A program made the translations under genes and the position numbers. Of a stretch of 64,000 nucleotides of DNA, positions 60,437 through 64,000 are shown piece after piece. Origin of the DNA: Epichloe hybrida (taxonomy: Eukaryota > Ascomycota > Sordariomycetes > Hypocreales > Clavicipitaceae). A model generated the notes under the pieces. That model ran no database searches and was not told the origin of the DNA. It saw nothing but the letters and a program-made list of their open reading frames with translations. Numbering within the stretch: position 1 is the stretch's first letter; each line of letters begins with the position of its first letter. The stretch covers positions 4,216,001 to 4,280,000 of the forward strand of contig JAFEKR010000001.1 of assembly GCA_019022495.1 (NCBI GenBank). Reading direction: 5' to 3'.

Positions 60437-61061
60437 CCTGCCGCTTGTGAGCTTGGTGTCTCAACGATGTGTGCTTGAGGGGGACGCCCCTTTTGCCCCC
60501 TGTGCAAAGGAGGAGCTACCAAGGAGAGCACACTTACTTTGAGATGGACAATCACTCTTTCTTTTTTTTTCCTTTTTTTTTTTCTGGCTGAGATGAGCGA
60601 AGTAGACAGTGTGGTTACACAAAAAAGAGGCATCATCCCATGCGTCTTGTCGACTACATGTATGTCTCGTTTCCAAATCCTGGTCAGCCAAAGTTTCCTC
60701 TTGTCACGAATCCTGTGGAGCCGTACGACAACTTGCAAGGAATGCCGTGATTCTCCGCTTCTACGGAATAATCCGTACATAAAGCCATCCTGGTTGATAT
60801 TACACTAATCAATGTAGCTAACAAGTACCGACTACTTTGAGAGCTGGGCTGTTAACCAAGTTGTTCGTGACTCCTTCACTGAGGGAGACCATTTGCACAA
60901 CGTAATTACGTGTCATTCAAATTGATCCGACTAAACAAACCTCCTTCCCTTTGTCTTTGTGATTCTACAAGTAGCCGACATGAAAATACCATGAGACACA
61001 GTTTTTTCTCGAATATGTCCTCCTCCGCTCCTCAATTCTCAATTCTCAATTCTCAGCCAAA
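60437..61061. other. SET gene upstream region and DUF3638 gene downstream region
   Basis: Contains T/C tracts (60548-60586) and a CTCAATT triple repeat near 61033-61054. Small frames on both strands lack motifs. No gene called. Confidence 0.4.
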
Positions 61062-64000
61062 TCAGCCTTCCGGAAAATGACCCGGCATCAGCTTTCTCTT
61101 CCCCAGGATTGTGCCAACGTGTGTCCTCTCTATGTCCTCGCAGTTTCGTCGAATTCTTTTCATCAGAACCGTCAAGCTGTCACGGAAGCCGACCCCGGCG
61201 TCGTCGTCAGCTTTGACATTGCCGAGCAACACGCCTCCCTCGTCAGCGTCGGTGTCGGCGTCGGTGTCGGCGTCCCTCCACGCGACACCGAGAATGTCGC
61301 ACGCCTTTGTGTATTCGCTCCATGATTTGAAATATAGCTGCCCCGAGAACAGGTTCAACCAGGTTGTCAGTGACTGTGGTACGTCAAGTCTTTCCCTCTC
61401 AGGCATCGTGAACAGGTCCAATGAGTCCAATGGTTGATATCCCAGGTTGGGTCGAGGCGCGTAAATGTGCAAGGAGACTCGTTTCGAGCTGAGGATATTC
61501 GCCATGAGCCCTTGCGCCTCGAAAGGACTGATAATCATGATAAAGTCGACCACAGCGTTATCCGAATCGTGGGCCTGTCTGGTCAAAAGCCACTGAACGG
61601 GCCGCTGGTAGGAATCCATCAAGCAAGATTTGCCTCGCAACGCCACGGTGCTGGCAAAATCCGCTGTCACAAATAGACTCTTCAATTTCAACGCATCAGA
61701 GTCCTTGGGCAACGCTGCGCTCGTCCGGGAAAGAGACTCAAAGGCCGACATGTATGCTTTGGAATCCGACCGCACTTCTCCGCTTTCCACAAACTTCACA
61801 ACGTCACCGTGAAGTTTGTGTGGCACTGCCGCAGCCGACTCTGGCTTCTCAACTTGCTTCTCTTCCTCGGCCTCTGGGCAAAGTTCTCGCTCCGATTCCT
61901 GTTGGAGACTGGTCTGGCTGACCCCAGTCTCAAACTCACGGCTTCTGCGGTCTATCTCGTCGGTCTCTTCCGATGCACACCCAGTATTACTGCAAAGCCG
62001 GTCTTTGCGCGGGTCTGGCCGGTACTTCTCTCTCAGCGTCTCCGCTTCGGGCTCCAGAAAGCGATCGGCTTCATCTCTTGACAAAGTTTTCGAAACGCCG
62101 GCTCGATACGAGGTCCAGAATTGCTGCTGCCACTGATGACGCTTTCCTTGGACCGACCACAGTCCTATGCAGCGCTTTGCGTCTGTCCACGTCTCGGAGA
62201 TGGACCAACCAAGAACATCAGAGACGCTGATCTGCGAGTTTGTCGACTTGGACGAGAAGATGCAAATCTTGTGAAGAATCTCCTCGGGTACGCAGGAGAC
62301 AACCGACTGTCCTTTTCCCAACTGCCGCATTCTCATGCAGGCTGTGTGCGATACTTGTTAGTGGATATCAAGGGGAGGGGGAGAATATTGTCTTGACACA
62401 ACATTTACTTACCTTGAACAAGCCTGTCCTTCGTAAGATTCGCACCTAGCGTGACAGCCGCCCGGTAATCTTGGGGCAGCTTCAGATCCGTTCCTCGTGT
62501 GTGTGCCTCGTCCAGAAAGATGAGGCACACGTCGAGTCGCGCCGCAAAGCGCGACGCGTGCAGGAACTCAACCTTGCCATTCCTATCGAGAGCGCAGATG
62601 TTGTCGTCGTCGTCGAAGAACACGACAGCCTGAGTCTCGTCGTCGTCAGGTAGCTGTTCTAGCCATTTTTCAGCAACTTCTCGGTTGCCGAGTTCAAGTA
62701 TCTGTGCCCCGACATCAATAATGACTCGAACTTTCTTTTCCATGCCGACCACCATAGAAATAAGTCTCTCGGCATCGCCCTCGCCTTCTTTTCTGGGCGT
62801 CAGCATCGGGGCCGCCTGGTTTTCAGGCTGAAGAAGATGCTCTAGGACCAGGGCGTTTGTGTGCCTCTGTTCGTCGAGATCGAGCTGCTCTATAGAAAGG
62901 GGTAGAACGATGCGAGAATCATTTGTCCCGCTAAACCCTGTTGTGACGTGCTTCTTTACTTCGGCTATATCCCAGCCTGAAGCTGAGAGCTTGTGGGGGA
63001 ACTCCTTCATTTCTTTTGGAAAGACAAGGTAGGCTAGGTAGTAGTCGATGACGCTCTTCGCCCATCGGAGAGACGGAAATATGTCGTTGCTGCACTGCGT
63101 GTGGTCGTCCAGATTCACGCCATCCAGTTGATGAAAAGTATTCGGCAGCTCGTTGGCGTCTTTTACCCACTCCTGGTATGCCGCGTTGGCCTGATCTGAT
63201 CTTTGCAGCTGAGCAAAGGCTAAAAACAACTCATCATCTTTCAATCCTCGGTAGTAATAGCTCAGAAGCGTCAGCAGGATAACGACATCGGGGTGGCTGA
63301 ACTCGGACCTCGGGCTGGGGTTGTCCTTGGCACGGTACGGCACTGCCAGCCTCGTGGCTGGAATCCTGTCGAGGGCGAGGCCGTAGTCGACCCTCCAGCG
63401 TTTCTGGGAGAAGCAGAAGGCGAGAACGCTGCCAGCGATCAAACCTCGTAGCAGAAATAGTGTGCTTCGTTCAGCTTCTGTCCATCCTGCCTGTCCCTCC
63501 ACCTCGTCAACATCAGATTCATTCGGATGATTTTGCGTGATGTATGCACTGATGGCGTTCTTCGACGCTCTAGATTTGCCCACCATGGGAAAGCCAACAA
63601 GTCCATTGTCGAGAACCCGACGGGTGATTGCGGTGACCATCGTGTCCATCGCGTCACCTCGGAGAAATCTCGTTCGCGGGAAGCTGCCTTTCACACCTCG
63701 CCATGTCTCTACTGAATCGGGATGTCGTGTCTCTGCAAGATGGATGCAATCTCTGAAAATGTCGAGAATTTCCTGAAGACAAGACCACCTGGAAGGGCTG
63801 TGGTCTACGGTCCGCTGAGTTCCCATTGTATAGACGAGTTCAAATTTCGGGCTAAAGTTTTCATCGCTCTCGTCGACAATGTCCCGACTCGACTTGTTGA
63901 GCAACTCTTGAGACTGAAGGAGCAGACCACTTGTTTCCTCTTCCCCGGAGCATGCCCGCTCGATGCCCATGAGCTTGAACGACAGAACATGCTCGGGCTG
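61062..64000 (-). CDS. C-terminal part of a DUF3638-type giant protein, partial
   Basis: Two exons are visible: 64000-62413, open to the window edge, and 62341-61062. The intron (62412-62342, GTAAGT donor, CACAG acceptor) joins LVQ to ACMRMRQLGKGQ, restoring the family pattern. 955 residues are visible; fungal relatives reach about 3000, so most of the gene lies to the right. Recognised stretches: PEHVLSFKLMGIERACSG at the start, then CLIFLDEAHTRGTDLKLP and QDYRAAVTLGANLTKDRLVQ with a DEAH-like box (near 62510), and QLGKGQSVVS. I recall these from the DUF3638/DUF3645 family, often labelled ubiquitin-hydrolase-like in fungi; the function is not established to me. A Gly-Lys-Ser (PMVGKSRASKNA) is visible but is not a clear P-loop. 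The last 100 residues carry an Asp-Ala-Asp-Thr repeat (61245-61270) and are poorly conserved in style. No decay seen. Confidence 0.82.

Noticed and set aside
60433..60808. Overlapping frames of 76-115 codons
   Set aside because: Low-complexity Lys/Phe runs from a T tract upstream of the SET gene; no motif.

Overview
The window comes from a filamentous ascomycete, probably a Sordariomycete and perhaps Hypocreales. The evidence is short spliceosomal introns with GTNNGN donors and CTAAC-type branch points, a UstYa/DUF3328 gene, a fungal APH-type kinase gene, a DUF3638-type giant protein, and a long AT-rich block whose transposon copies carry the C-to-T/G-to-A decay expected of repeat-induced point mutation (RIP). 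I cannot name the species.

Left gene island (1-5.9 kb): an un-decayed solo LTR, an APH-family kinase-like gene that needs a GC-AG intron to stay in frame, a DUF4385 gene, a four-exon UstYa/DUF3328 gene on the minus strand, and, divergent from it, a 50-codon secreted peptide gene. The peptide has a signal sequence, one Lys-Arg (kexin-type) site and a 12-residue tail. UstYa proteins modify kexin-released peptides in fungal dikaritin-type RiPP pathways, so this pair is the best candidate for an undescribed system. No other dikaritin enzyme is visible.

AT-rich island (about 5.9-56.3 kb): nested, mostly RIP-decayed mobile elements with no credible host gene. Boundaries and target-site duplications (TSDs) resolve much of it: a 324-bp TRIM-like mini-LTR element with a tRNA-like internal region (7775-8098); Copia elements at 8767-15486 (-), 18549-25352 (-), 28140-34925 (-), 39144-45520 (+) and 48215-55139 (+); and a hAT DNA transposon (17023-36240, TSD ATTATAAG) that landed in a solo LTR (TSD ATTAC) and then received two Copia insertions. 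A younger, GC-rich copy of that solo LTR sits undecayed inside the last Copia element. Palindromic ACTAGT-rich minisatellite arrays surround several insertions.

Right gene island (56.3-64 kb): a kexin-like protease pseudogene that has lost the His and Ser regions of its catalytic triad, a four-exon SET-domain gene on the minus strand, and the 3' end of a DUF3638-type giant gene on the minus strand that runs off the window. No rRNA, functional tRNA or CRISPR array was seen.

All coordinates and splice junctions were read by eye. Family names rest on recognised motifs, not on database searches.
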